Positions 41,488 through 50,087 of a stretch of 64,000 bases of DNA are shown here, in pieces. Under the pieces are notes generated by a model. The model worked only from the letters and a program-made list of their open reading frames with translations. It had not been told where the DNA came from and did no database searches. Source of the stretch: an uncultured Oscillospiraceae bacterium (lineage in GTDB: Bacteria; Bacillota; Clostridia; Oscillospirales; Oscillospiraceae). How positions within the stretch are numbered: position 1 is the stretch's first letter; every line of letters begins with the position of its first letter. The position numbers were made by a program, and so were the translations under genes. Where the stretch lies: assembly GCA_934569225.1 (NCBI GenBank), contig CAKTKC010000001.1, forward strand, positions 1-64,000. Direction: 5' to 3'.

Positions 41488-43080
41488 TCACGCGAACTGC
41501 GTTCCAATCGCTTTGGAGAAGCGGATGCTTCTGTGCGCAAAGGCGTCATCGCTTTCCGGGAATTCCACTCTGCCGTGTACGCCCCGGGATTCTTTCCTTT
41601 CCAGCGCGGCGACCAGCATCAATTTCCCCAGCAGACAGACGTTTTTGGCAGCAAACAGAAGCCCGGCGCTTTCAAAATCTGTCTTTTCCATCTTCTCCAG
41701 ACTGTCAGAACAGGCTTCGACATATGCCAGTGCTTCCCGCAATTCCCATCCTTCCCGGAGCGGGGAGAGGGCAGTTCCCAATTTCTCCCTTACTGCGTCG
41801 ATCACATTCTGCAAGCGCTCTGTTATGCAGCCCGAACCGCTGTCAATCGTTACCTCCGGAGCGTCATTCAGGTCGTCATTGCCCGGAATACTGCCGGCAT
41901 AATGGGCGGCGCTTTTTCCGCAAATCGAACCAAACACGTATACCTCGGCGCCAGCGTTTCCGCCAAGCCGGTTTGCTCCATGCAGACCGCCCATGACTTC
42001 CCCTGCAGCAAACAGCCCTGGAACAGCCGTGGCGCAATCGGTATCGACTTCTACACCGCCCATCATGGAGTGTGCAGCGGGCGCGACCTCCACACGTTCC
42101 TTTGTCAGATCGATTCCCTCGTGGATGAACCGCTCATAGTAGAGCGAATGGTTCACCTTGATCTCATCCTCAGGAAGCCCTGTCAGATCGAGCCACACGC
42201 CTCCGTGCTCTGTACCGCGCCCCTCTTTGATCTCGCGGCATATGATCTTTGCGAGAGCGTCCTTCGGCGCGGCTCCTTCGGTGGGGTAGTCCTTCAATAC
42301 GAAGCGTTCCCCCAGAGAATTTGTAAGAATCCCTCCTTTGGCAAGCAGCGTCGTAGATATTCCCAGGGGCTTCGGCCAAATGGCGCGGCACGGCTCATGC
42401 TGGCAGAATTCCATATCCCGCAGCACGGCTCCCGCATGGTAAGCCATCGCGTAGCCGTCACCGTACTGATTTCTGGGGTACGTGCTGTTCTTCAGCAAAT
42501 GCCCGCCGCCGGTGGCCAGCACAACTGCCCTGGCACGGATCCTCACCAGCTTTTCTTCCTGCCTGTCAAACGCCCATGCACCTGACGCGCAGCCGTCGAT
42601 CACCCGGATCCGATACGCACAGACCCGATTCAGAACCTCCACTCCGTGCTCCGCCAGCTTTTTTTGCAGGACGTCCAGGGAATAGATGCCAGTCTTATTC
42701 CCGGCGTGGACAAGTCTGGGGACGCTGCATCCCAGCGGCTGCAGAAGGTGGTAAGTACCGTCCTCGTTTTTGTCAAAGACCAATCCGATGCTTTCGAGCT
42801 TTTTCACGGCCTCGGCGGTACCTTTTACAAATGTCCGGACAAGCCTGGGGTCGCCTGTTTCCTGTCCGCCCTCCCAGGTATCCCGGAAGAAGCACTCCTC
42901 ACTGTCTTCATCGGATACAAGGGCGCAGAATCCAAGAATACCTGTGGATGCCAGACCACCGTCCGTAATGATCAGCACACGGCTTCCCAACTGCGCGGCT
43001 TCCAGTGCAGCCATCTGCCCCGCCGCCCCGCCGCCGATGACCAGCACATCCGTTTTCCTGTCCATAATTCGCTCTGTCAT
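41488..43080 (-). CDS. FAD-dependent fumarate reductase/aspartate oxidase family enzyme
   Basis: A 530-residue flavoprotein. The dinucleotide motif 'VLVIGGGAAGQMAALEAAQL' begins near residue 12. Later come 'ARAVVLATGGG', 'APAAHSMMGGVEVDT' and 'HGANRLGGNAGAEVYVFGS', the FAD-binding signature of the succinate dehydrogenase/fumarate reductase/NadB group. No membrane anchor, heme or flavin-transfer domain is fused, and no iron-sulfur subunit is adjacent. It may oxidise or reduce a pathway intermediate with a C-C or C-N double bond. It overlaps the amidohydrolase stop by 4 bp (ATGA). Confidence 0.9.
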   Translation of the reverse strand: MTERIMDRKTDVLVIGGGAAGQMAALEAAQLGSRVLIITDGGLASTGILGFCALVSDEDSEECFFRDTWEGGQETGDPRLVRTFVKGTAEAVKKLESIGLVFDKNEDGTYHLLQPLGCSVPRLVHAGNKTGIYSLDVLQKKLAEHGVEVLNRVCAYRIRVIDGCASGAWAFDRQEEKLVRIRARAVVLATGGGHLLKNSTYPRNQYGDGYAMAYHAGAVLRDMEFCQHEPCRAIWPKPLGISTTLLAKGGILTNSLGERFVLKDYPTEGAAPKDALAKIICREIKEGRGTEHGGVWLDLTGLPEDEIKVNHSLYYERFIHEGIDLTKERVEVAPAAHSMMGGVEVDTDCATAVPGLFAAGEVMGGLHGANRLGGNAGAEVYVFGSICGKSAAHYAGSIPGNDDLNDAPEVTIDSGSGCITERLQNVIDAVREKLGTALSPLREGWELREALAYVEACSDSLEKMEKTDFESAGLLFAAKNVCLLGKLMLVAALERKESRGVHGRVEFPESDDAFAHRSIRFSKAIGTQFA

Positions 43081-43931
43081 AGTGTTCCCTCAATCAAACG
43101 CAGCGCGTTCCCACGGCAAATGCGTTCATAAGCCCCGTGGGTGATTTTTCCGTTCTCGGCGGCATCATCGAGAAACGCTGCGACCTTTTCATAAATATCA
43201 TAGGTTTCCAGATTATCAGGCGAATGCAGATCGGTCGCATAGAAAATCCTGTCGCTGAAATCCTCAAAAAAGCGGTAGGTAAATGCGGGATCCGCCAGGA
43301 TCGCTTTTCCGCCTGAAATGCTGGAAAACTCGCAGTACAGATTCGGGTGCCTTTCCATAAGCTGCCTGACTTTTTCTGTATTTTTCCAGAAGCGCGGGGA
43401 GTGGCCGATCACCTTCAGCTTGGGTATCTGGTCAAGAACCAGCTCAAGGCCATGCAGATCGTCGCTGTCAACGACGCCGTAGTCTCCGCCGTATTTCCCG
43501 AAATGGAACAGCACAGGCATATTATTTTTGGCGCAGTGCTCCAGCAGATTGCGCATGCGGGGGTCACTCAGCCACACATTTGCCGTCATTTCCCCCACCG
43601 CCACCGCGCCGCGGGACTTGTAATACGCGAGATATCTGCTGAAATCTGTTTTGGCGTCATTGCTGCCCTGCCTCGGATCAAGATTGCAGAACCACGCGCA
43701 GAATACATCCGGATTGTTGTCTACAAGCTGCCGTGCTTCGCGCTGGCTCATCCGGTCTCCCGTCCCCTCTGGAGCAGAGCCGGGTGGGAGAAGAATTCCC
43801 CGTTCTATGTTGAGCCGGTCGTACATTTTGCGAAGCTGATCCGGCAGGGGGTAAGTGGTTCCGTTTCCCCGCAGCAGATCAGGCTCCGGAATGGCATGAA
43901 CATGAATGTCTATTTTCCTGACTTTTTCCAT
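43077..43931 (-). CDS. Amidohydrolase-family TIM-barrel hydrolase (lactonase-like)
   Basis: A 284-residue metal-dependent hydrolase of the amidohydrolase_2 group. Candidate metal and catalytic residues: 'KIDIHVHAIPEP' (H-x-H), 'AVGEMTANVW' (Glu), 'VLFHFGKYG' (His), 'KVIGHSPRFW' (His) and 'FYATDLHSPD' (Asp). This group includes sugar lactonases (L-fuconolactonase, L-rhamnonolactonase), decarboxylases and hydrolases of cyclic amides, so it could open a lactone made by the SDR or a cyclic ureide. It lies 19 bp after the oppF-like gene and overlaps the flavoprotein start. Confidence 0.88.
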   Translation of the reverse strand: MEKVRKIDIHVHAIPEPDLLRGNGTTYPLPDQLRKMYDRLNIERGILLPPGSAPEGTGDRMSQREARQLVDNNPDVFCAWFCNLDPRQGSNDAKTDFSRYLAYYKSRGAVAVGEMTANVWLSDPRMRNLLEHCAKNNMPVLFHFGKYGGDYGVVDSDDLHGLELVLDQIPKLKVIGHSPRFWKNTEKVRQLMERHPNLYCEFSSISGGKAILADPAFTYRFFEDFSDRIFYATDLHSPDNLETYDIYEKVAAFLDDAAENGKITHGAYERICRGNALRLIEGTL

Positions 43932-43950
43932 ATTCTCTTTCCCTCAGAAT

Positions 43951-44928
43951 TCAGTCATATAAGTGGCACGCGACCATGTGTCCTGGTGCGATCTCCTTCA
44001 GCTCCGGCGCCTGCTCCTGGCAGATTTTCTTGCATTCCGGGCATCTCCCGCAAAACAGGCAGCCCTTTACATCCCCTGTAAGATTGGGGATTTCCCCCTT
44101 CAGGGCGGCTGAATTGTGTACGATATCCGGGTCGGGAATCGCGACCGCAGACATAAGACCCTTTGTGTACGGATGCTTGGGATCTTCAAAAATGTCAATT
44201 GCATTTGTTGACTCGACCATTTTGCCGAGATACATGACCCCAACACGGTCGGAGATATGCTGCACCACCGGCATACCGTGGGCAATAAACAGATAGCTCA
44301 CACCGGTCTGCTCCTGAATATCCTGCATCAGATTGAGAATCTGCGCCTGTACGGACACATCCAGTGCGGAAACAGGCTCATCGCACACAATCAGCTTTGG
44401 CTTTACTGCAAGCGCGCGGGCGATCGCGATTCTTTGCCGTTGTCCTCCGGAGAATTCGTGGGGGTATTTTCTGGCTTCCTGGGGATTCAGCCCGACCATG
44501 AGAAGGAGCTTCTCCACCTCGTCATAAAGCTCGCCTTTACCGGATACCAGTTTGTGTACCTTCATCGGCTCGCCGATGGTATCCACAATGCGTTTCTGGG
44601 GGTCGAGAGAGCTGTACGGATCCTGGAATATCATCTGCATGTTCTTCCGCTGGGCTCTCAGCTCATTCCGGTTCATGCCGGTGAGCTCATTGCCTTCCAG
44701 CCGGACGCTGCCGCCGGTCGGCTCGATCAGACGCAGAATGGACTTGCCGACTGTTGTTTTTCCGCATCCGCTTTCTCCCACCAGACCGAACGTCTCTCCC
44801 TTGCCGATGCGAAAGCTGATGTCATCGACGGCCTTATACCATTCCGTTCTGGCACGCAGCCCGTCTCTTTTCGTTACGGGGAAGTATTTTTTCAGGTGCT
44901 CAACGTTAAGAAGTTCCATTCTTATCAT
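43951..44928 (-). CDS. Oligopeptide-type ABC transporter ATPase (OppF-like)
   Basis: ABC ATPase of 325 residues. Walker A 'GLVGESGCGKTTVGK', Q-loop 'MIFQDPYSSLDPQ', signature 'EFSGGQRQRIAIARAL' and Walker B 'KLIVCDEPVSALD' are intact. The H-loop reads 'IAHGMPVVQH', where the family usually has I-A-H-D; the switch His is kept. The C-terminal Cys-rich region 'GCLFCGRCPECKKICQEQAP' is the iron-sulfur/zinc motif typical of OppD/OppF pairs. The first ATG (44928) overlaps the oppD stop; a second at 44919 has better spacing from GGAGGG. Confidence 0.95.
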   Translation of the reverse strand: MIRMELLNVEHLKKYFPVTKRDGLRARTEWYKAVDDISFRIGKGETFGLVGESGCGKTTVGKSILRLIEPTGGSVRLEGNELTGMNRNELRAQRKNMQMIFQDPYSSLDPQKRIVDTIGEPMKVHKLVSGKGELYDEVEKLLLMVGLNPQEARKYPHEFSGGQRQRIAIARALAVKPKLIVCDEPVSALDVSVQAQILNLMQDIQEQTGVSYLFIAHGMPVVQHISDRVGVMYLGKMVESTNAIDIFEDPKHPYTKGLMSAVAIPDPDIVHNSAALKGEIPNLTGDVKGCLFCGRCPECKKICQEQAPELKEIAPGHMVACHLYD

Positions 44929-45911
44929 CCCTCCGTGATCTCAAGATAGCGATGGCAGCGAACCATGTGCCCGTTGCCTGTGTCAGTCAGGGAGGGACAC
45001 TCCTTGTGGCATCTGGGAGACGCATAAGGACAACGGGGCGCAAAACGGCACCCATCGGGCATTTGCGTGATGTGGGGGACGATGCCCTTGATATCATAAA
45101 GGCGTTCCTTCTTGTCTCCAAGCTTAGGCATTGCCTTCATCAGACCCATTGTATACGGGTGCTTCGTGGCGTGGAACAGCTCATGAACTTCCGCAATCTC
45201 CTGGATCATTCCGGCATACATGACGACGACTCTGGTGCAGGTCTGTGCAATAACACCCAGATCATGGGTGATGTACATCACCGACATCCCCGTCTTGTCA
45301 TGCAGATCGCGGATAAGCTCCAGTATCTGCTCCTGGATCGTAGGATCCAGCGCCGTCGTCGGCTCGTCCGCGATCAAAAGCTCCGGCTTGCAGGACAGCG
45401 CCATTGCAATGACGACTCTCTGACGCATACCGCCGGACAATTCGTGGGGATACGCCTTCATTCTCTGCTCCGGCATGGGAATGCCAACGAGCTTGAGCAT
45501 TTCGAGAGCAACCTCTCTTGCGGCTTTCTTGTTGAGCTTCTGGTGCTTGCGCACGACCTCGACGATCTGATCGCCGCAGGTGTACACGGGGTTCAGCGCC
45601 GTCATCGGCTCCTGAAAGATCATTGCGACCTTGTTGCCACGTATTTTCTCCATCTCGCGTTCCGACAGGTTAAGAAGCTCGACTCCATTGAGTGCTATGG
45701 TGCCGCTCAGCACGGAGCTTGGGGGTGTGGGCAGAAGGCGCATGACGGTTTTTGCGGTCACGGACTTTCCCGACCCGGACTCGCCGACAATACCGAGGAT
45801 TTCTCCCCGCCTGATGTCAAACGAAATATCCTTTGTAACTGCGACCGGCTTCCCGCCTATTTGAAACGCAGTTGACAGATTTTCTATTTCCAGTACCTTA
45901 TCCGATTCCAT
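44925..45911 (-). CDS. Oligopeptide-type ABC transporter ATPase (OppD-like)
   Basis: ABC ATPase of 328 residues paired with the OppF-like subunit. Walker A 'GIVGESGSGKSVTAK', Q-loop 'MIFQEPMTALNPV', signature 'ELSGGMRQRVVIAMAL', Walker B 'ELLIADEPTTALD' and H-loop 'YITHDLGVIAQ' are standard. The C-terminal 'GCRFAPRCPYASPRCHKECP' is the Opp-type cysteine motif. The start at 45911 follows AGGAGGGACTTT. Family 5 importers carry peptides, nickel, opines or oligosaccharides; the operon context suggests a small carbohydrate or acylated compound. Confidence 0.95.
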   Translation of the reverse strand: MESDKVLEIENLSTAFQIGGKPVAVTKDISFDIRRGEILGIVGESGSGKSVTAKTVMRLLPTPPSSVLSGTIALNGVELLNLSEREMEKIRGNKVAMIFQEPMTALNPVYTCGDQIVEVVRKHQKLNKKAAREVALEMLKLVGIPMPEQRMKAYPHELSGGMRQRVVIAMALSCKPELLIADEPTTALDPTIQEQILELIRDLHDKTGMSVMYITHDLGVIAQTCTRVVVMYAGMIQEIAEVHELFHATKHPYTMGLMKAMPKLGDKKERLYDIKGIVPHITQMPDGCRFAPRCPYASPRCHKECPSLTDTGNGHMVRCHRYLEITEG

Positions 45912-45924
45912 AAAGTCCCTCCTA

Positions 45925-46788
45925 TCAATCGGCATTTATGCGCACATCGAACGCATCGCGCAGGCCGTCACCCATCAGATTCAGGCCGAGGACAAGAACC
46001 ACGATAAACAGTCCCGGTATGATACAGATCCAGGGGGCACGGTTCAGGAGCGGATATCCGGCCTTGAGCATGGTTCCCCACGAAGCGTGGGGGAGCTGAA
46101 CACCAAGACCGAGGAAGGATAGACTCGCCTCTGCAATAACAGCCTTTGAGCAGCACAGCGTTGCTTCTACAATGAGTGTCGAAAGCAGGTTCGGCAGGAC
46201 ATGGGAGAAGATGATGACAAGCGTGTTCTGCCCAACCGCCTTTGTCGCCATGATGTAATCCATGTTCTTTATGGAGATCACGCGGGAGCGGACTATGCGA
46301 TAGAATCCTGGAATATTGACAATGCCGACGGACAGAAGGATATTGAACAGGCTGGCGCCCAGCGCGACATTGATCGCCATTGCCAGTACGATCGTAGGAA
46401 GCGCCCAGAGGGAGTTCATGAACCCCGACAGAACCTCATCGAACAAACCGCCAAAATAACCGGAGATCAATCCCAGTACGGTTCCGAATACCAGAGCAAC
46501 CAGGCTTGAGCCAAAGGCGACTTCCAGGGTGATCCCCGCTCCGTCAACAACGCGGGCAAAGATATCACGCCCCAGATCGTCTGTGCCAAACCAATGATCG
46601 CTGCCGGGTTCCTGATATCTGTCGGCGGTATTTGCGTCATCATATGTATATCTGGCTGCACTCGAACCGAAGATGGCAAAGAGAATGATCAGGATTACAA
46701 GAACCGTACCCAGCACCGCAATCTTTCTTGAAAAAAAGCGGTGGAGAACTTTTTCCATATTGGAACGGCTTTTCACGTGCGTACTCAT
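45925..46788 (-). CDS. Oligopeptide-type ABC transporter permease (OppC-like)
   Basis: A 287-residue permease. A cytoplasmic N terminus and first helix ('AVLGTVLVILIILFAIF') are followed by the OppC-typical 'HWFGTDDLGRDIFARVVDGA', then five more helices. The EAA loop is near 'MATKAVGQNTLVIIF', and the late 'AEASLSFLGLGVQLPHASWG' is the OppC signature. The start at 46788 is in an ATGA overlap with the oppB stop; a longer in-frame extension only runs through oppB in another frame. Confidence 0.95.
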   Translation of the reverse strand: MSTHVKSRSNMEKVLHRFFSRKIAVLGTVLVILIILFAIFGSSAARYTYDDANTADRYQEPGSDHWFGTDDLGRDIFARVVDGAGITLEVAFGSSLVALVFGTVLGLISGYFGGLFDEVLSGFMNSLWALPTIVLAMAINVALGASLFNILLSVGIVNIPGFYRIVRSRVISIKNMDYIMATKAVGQNTLVIIFSHVLPNLLSTLIVEATLCCSKAVIAEASLSFLGLGVQLPHASWGTMLKAGYPLLNRAPWICIIPGLFIVVLVLGLNLMGDGLRDAFDVRINAD

Positions 46789-47747
46789 TTGGCACCACTC
46801 TTTCTGGTCGTCCGAACCCTGGGATCGATGATAACGTAGAGGATATCGACAATGGTATTGATGAGAATGATGATCACGGCAACCATCATCACGCAGCCCA
46901 TGGTCATCTGATAGTCGCGGGAAAAAATGCTCTGGACGATCGCCGTACCGATCCCCGGCAGTCCAAACAGCGTTTCCACCACGATGGCACCGCCGAAAAG
47001 GCGCCCCGTCTGCATACCGATGACCGTTATGACGGGGATCAGGGCGTTTCTGACGCCATGCTTCCACACCACGACAGATTTGGACATTCCCTTGGCCTTC
47101 GCGGTGCTGATATAGTCGGTGCCGAGAACGTCGATCATATTGGAGCGTGTCTGGCGCATGACCGTTGCCGCAAATCCGAGGCCAACGGAAAACGCCGGCA
47201 TGATCATTTTGATCAGGTTTTTCCCAAGTCCCTGGCTGATCGGCGTGAAGCCGGAAGCCGGGAGCCAGTGAAGATTGACCGAGAAGATGATGATCAGCAT
47301 CATTGCCAGCCAGAAGTGCGGCACCGCTACGCCGATCATGGAAATGAAGCTCGCGATTGCGTCGATCGCGCTGTTGCGGTGTGTCGCGGACAGCACGCCC
47401 ATGGGAAGCGCAATGGCGACTGCGATAAGCATGGCGAGAAGTGTCAGCTCAAGGGTAACGGGCAGGCGCGTCACAATCTTCTCTGTCACAGACGCCCCGT
47501 TCAGAAAGGAGATTCCAAAATCACCCTTCAGGACGTTCTTCAGCCACCTCAGGTACTGAATATACATGGGGTCATTCAGGCCAAGGCTTTCGCGCAGCGC
47601 TTCCACTTCCTCTGCAGTTGCATCCATCGTACTCATCGAATCCGCCGCATCGCCCGGCATGACATTCAGCAGTAAAAACAAAACGATGCTTACAACCAGA
47701 AGAACCGGAATCGCCGTCAATATTTTCTTCAATATTGAAAATAACAA
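46785..47747 (-). CDS. Oligopeptide-type ABC transporter permease (OppB-like)
   Basis: A 320-residue permease with six helices. The start is a TTG at 47747 with GGAGG 7 bases upstream; this gives the normal OppB N terminus 'LLFSILKKILTAIPVLL'. Family marks are 'MPGDAADSM', 'LRWLKNVLKGDFGISF', 'MRQTRSNMIDVLGTDYISTA' and 'VVVETLFGLPGIG'-like 'IVVETLFGLPGIG'. It forms the heterodimer with the OppC-like permease, with which it is translationally coupled. A palindromic stem separates it from the binding-protein gene. Confidence 0.94.
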   Translation of the reverse strand: MLFSILKKILTAIPVLLVVSIVLFLLLNVMPGDAADSMSTMDATAEEVEALRESLGLNDPMYIQYLRWLKNVLKGDFGISFLNGASVTEKIVTRLPVTLELTLLAMLIAVAIALPMGVLSATHRNSAIDAIASFISMIGVAVPHFWLAMMLIIIFSVNLHWLPASGFTPISQGLGKNLIKMIMPAFSVGLGFAATVMRQTRSNMIDVLGTDYISTAKAKGMSKSVVVWKHGVRNALIPVITVIGMQTGRLFGGAIVVETLFGLPGIGTAIVQSIFSRDYQMTMGCVMMVAVIIILINTIVDILYVIIDPRVRTTRKSGAK

Positions 47748-47772
47748 GTTCGAACCTCCATTTTCATAGAGA

Positions 47773-47811
47773 ATGGAGCATATCGCTATAACGTATAACA
47801 ATATGCTCCAT
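47773..47811 (-). terminator. Stem-loop between SBP and permease genes
   Basis: ATGGAGCATAT pairs perfectly with ATATGCTCCAT around a 17-nt loop, without a T-run. It lies in the 82-bp gap after the binding-protein stop codon and probably protects or limits readthrough so that the SBP mRNA is in excess. Confidence 0.5.
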
Positions 47812-47829
47812 ATGCTCTGTTATGAAATA

Positions 47830-49443
47830 TTACTTGGTGATGTAGGTGTCTGCGAAGCTGTAAGAACCGAAGTTGGTAACTTCCACATTCTTTACATAGT
47901 TAGCAAAGCATCCGTAGCTGTTGGACTGGCAGATCATGAGCTTCAGCGTGTTTGCATGGAAATGATCCTGAAGCTCCTTCAGCGCAGCCACACGGGCGTC
48001 AATGTCGGTAATGGTCTTGAGCTTGTTGTACATTTCTTGGGATTCCACGGCTTCAGGAATGTCCAGCGTCATGTACGCGACGAACGGATCCTTCAGCTGC
48101 CTGCTCATATCAACACCGGCGTTGCCGTTCTGACCGACGATCATGTCGTAGTCCAGAGAGGTCTTCGCGCACTCGATCCATGCGGTACGCTCCATGGGAT
48201 TAAGCACAAGGTCAATACCGGCCTGCTTCATCTGCGACTGCATGAGCTGAAGAATGGTGTTGTCAGGCTCGCGGGAGATGCAGGAAACGGAGATGGAAAG
48301 ACCGTTCGGATAACCCGCTTCCGCAAGCAGCTCCTTTGCTTTTTCGGGATTGTATTCGTTGATGCCGGCGTTATCGTAGTACCAGTACTGGTCGGCACGG
48401 GCGAAGAAGGGGGTGGTCGTCGCCAGCCCCTCAAATACCACGTCAACGATCTCCTGACGGTTGATCGCATAGGCCACCGCCTGCCGGACCTCAAGCTTTG
48501 CCAGCGCTTCGTTGCCGAAGTTGAAGCCTGCCCAGAAGTTGATGTTATAGTGATGCTGGTAGGTGGTCAGGTCTGCATTGGACATGCAGGTGATTGTGGA
48601 GTTGGAGGAGGACTGAAGGTCAATGCCGTCAATATCACCGGACTGGAGGTTTGCGACTTTTGCCGCATCATCGGGAAGAATCTGGTAGTAGATCTCGTCC
48701 AGGTAAGGCAGCGGCTGTCCGTCTTCGCCCATGAGATAATAATCATCCCGACGCGCAAGCGTGATATGGTCGCCTTCCTTATATTCCTTGAGAACGAACG
48801 GACCTGTGCCGATGGGATTGGCGGCAAAATCGTCATTCGCCAGATTTTCGGGCGCGTAGACATAGAAGGAAATGCCGGACAGCGCCGTCAGCAGACCCGC
48901 ATCCGGGGAGGATGTGTTGATCTGGATGGTGTTCTCATCGATAACGTCCGTACCTGTGATAAGGGCAAGATCGCTGCCCTTCTGCTTGTGTCCGCATTCC
49001 TCTGTGATGTAGTAGTTGTACAGATCAGCCACGCCCTGGGCGGTAAGAGGCGTGCCGTTGGAGAACGTTACGTCGCTGCGCAGCTTCAGCTTAAGCCCCA
49101 GGCCGTCCTCGGTAAACTCCCAGGACTCTGCAAGGGAGGGAACAAAGTTGCCGTCCGCGTCGATTTTAATGGGAGTTTCCAGAATCTGGTCCAGCACGTA
49201 TGCGTCTGCCTGGGTATATGTGCTGTGGAACATTGCAAAGCCGTTGTTCGTCATATCCATGGTCTTTGCGATCTTAAGAGAGCCGCCGCGAACAACATCC
49301 GTTGCGGGAGCAGCATTTTCTGCTGCTGCGGTGGTGTTCCTTTCGGCAGGTGCATCTGAAACCGTGGGTTCCTGCTTCGTGCCGCAAGCGGCAAGGCTGA
49401 GCATCATGATGAGCGCGAGTAGAAATGCTGCAAATTTTTTCAT
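47830..49443 (-). CDS. Extracellular solute-binding protein, family 5 (OppA-like lipoprotein)
   Basis: A 537-residue lipoprotein; the signal 'KKFAAFLLALIMMLSLAACG' ends in a lipobox L-A-A-C. A low-complexity linker leads to the SBP_bac_5 fold with 'TFSNGTPLTAQGVADLYNYY', 'NPIGTGPFVLKEYKEGDHIT' and 'ARRDDYY', typical of peptide, nickel and oligosaccharide binders. It is the first gene of the 18-gene unit and has a promoter about 75 bp upstream. Ligand specificity cannot be predicted from sequence alone. Confidence 0.95.
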   Translation of the reverse strand: MKKFAAFLLALIMMLSLAACGTKQEPTVSDAPAERNTTAAAENAAPATDVVRGGSLKIAKTMDMTNNGFAMFHSTYTQADAYVLDQILETPIKIDADGNFVPSLAESWEFTEDGLGLKLKLRSDVTFSNGTPLTAQGVADLYNYYITEECGHKQKGSDLALITGTDVIDENTIQINTSSPDAGLLTALSGISFYVYAPENLANDDFAANPIGTGPFVLKEYKEGDHITLARRDDYYLMGEDGQPLPYLDEIYYQILPDDAAKVANLQSGDIDGIDLQSSSNSTITCMSNADLTTYQHHYNINFWAGFNFGNEALAKLEVRQAVAYAINRQEIVDVVFEGLATTTPFFARADQYWYYDNAGINEYNPEKAKELLAEAGYPNGLSISVSCISREPDNTILQLMQSQMKQAGIDLVLNPMERTAWIECAKTSLDYDMIVGQNGNAGVDMSRQLKDPFVAYMTLDIPEAVESQEMYNKLKTITDIDARVAALKELQDHFHANTLKLMICQSNSYGCFANYVKNVEVTNFGSYSFADTYITK

Positions 49444-49516
49444 GGCGTTGACTCCTTTGACAATATTATTGGACGATTATCCGCGGCTATGCGCCTGTAT
49501 CAAACCAACCATCTAT

Positions 49517-49545
49517 ATTATAATCGACCGATTCGTGCATGTATA
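49517..49545 (-). promoter_or_regulatory. Promoter of the 18-gene catabolic unit
   Basis: Minus strand: TATACA, a 17-bp spacer, TATAAT. The -10 region overlaps a palindrome AATCG-GT-CGATT. A further inverted repeat CCATTTT-N14-AAAATGG (49570-49597) lies just upstream and is a candidate site for the operon's AraC-type response regulator. Confidence 0.55.
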
Positions 49546-49606
49546 TTGTTTTCTCCCTTCATTTTCTTGCCATTTTATGCAATATTGACAAAAATGGACG
49601 ATGCAA

Positions 49607-49700
49607 TTTCGGAAAGGGCTTTTTCAGATCATCTCAAAGGAAACAAATAATCCGAACCGATCTCCCACAGGGAAGATAAGGTTCGGATTACATTTGGGGT
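49607..49700. repeat. Interspersed ~95-bp hairpin repeat, copy A
   Basis: Contains the stem AATCCGAACC (49649-49658) / GGTTCGGATT (49680-49689) with an inner stem ATCTCCC/GGGAAGAT. Flanks as well as stem match copy B at 60290-60385. On the minus strand the stem is followed by ATTTGTTT, so it could act as a terminator for the regulator gene ending at 50088. Confidence 0.7.
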
Positions 49701-49740
49701 GCATATCATAATGCCCGCTTAATTGAAAAAACCAAGAATT

Positions 49741-49920
49741 TCATACTGAGCTTCAATTAAAATCTTTAAAAAAGATTTTAATTGCCCGGAGGGCATGAAG
49801 TTCATATGAGACTTGTTTTGTGATTTCTTTCCTTATAAATCACAAAACCGGCAGCGCCATTAGGCGATGCCTTCCTGATTAAAATCAAAGATTTTAATCA
49901 GGAAATAGTATCAGAAGCTT
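49741..49920. repeat. Cluster of perfect AT-rich palindromes in the intergenic region
   Basis: Three perfect hairpins in 150 bp: 49755-49783 (13-bp stem with AAAATC/GATTTT core, 3-nt loop), 49816-49847 (11-bp stem, TTTTGTGATTT/AAATCACAAAA) and 49872-49904 (15-bp stem, again AAAATC/GATTTT core, 3-nt loop). An outer imperfect stem (TCATA..GAGCTTCA with TGAAGTTCATATGA) encloses the first. No gene is visible. It could be a mobile-element end, a structured RNA or a boundary element. Confidence 0.65.
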
Positions 49921-50087
49921 CATGCAAGTATTTCCTCCGGGATCTCCGAGCGTGATGTTCAAAACCGCTCCCGTATCCCGCTATCAGATTCCGGGGGCAG
50001 TTTCCTTTGCCGTATTTTGTGTATTACCCCCAGGACGGCAATGCGCAGTTTTTCCGGGCGGGGAAACGATTCCGGCTACCGGAACTT
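49921..50087. other. Intergenic stretch without an assignable gene
   Basis: Between the palindrome cluster and the regulator stop codon. A plus-strand frame from about 49956 reads through 'LPYFVYYPQDGNAQFFRAGK' and looks somewhat protein-like, but has no start context and runs into the regulator gene. It may be the edge of a deleted gene; I cannot identify it. Confidence 0.3.
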
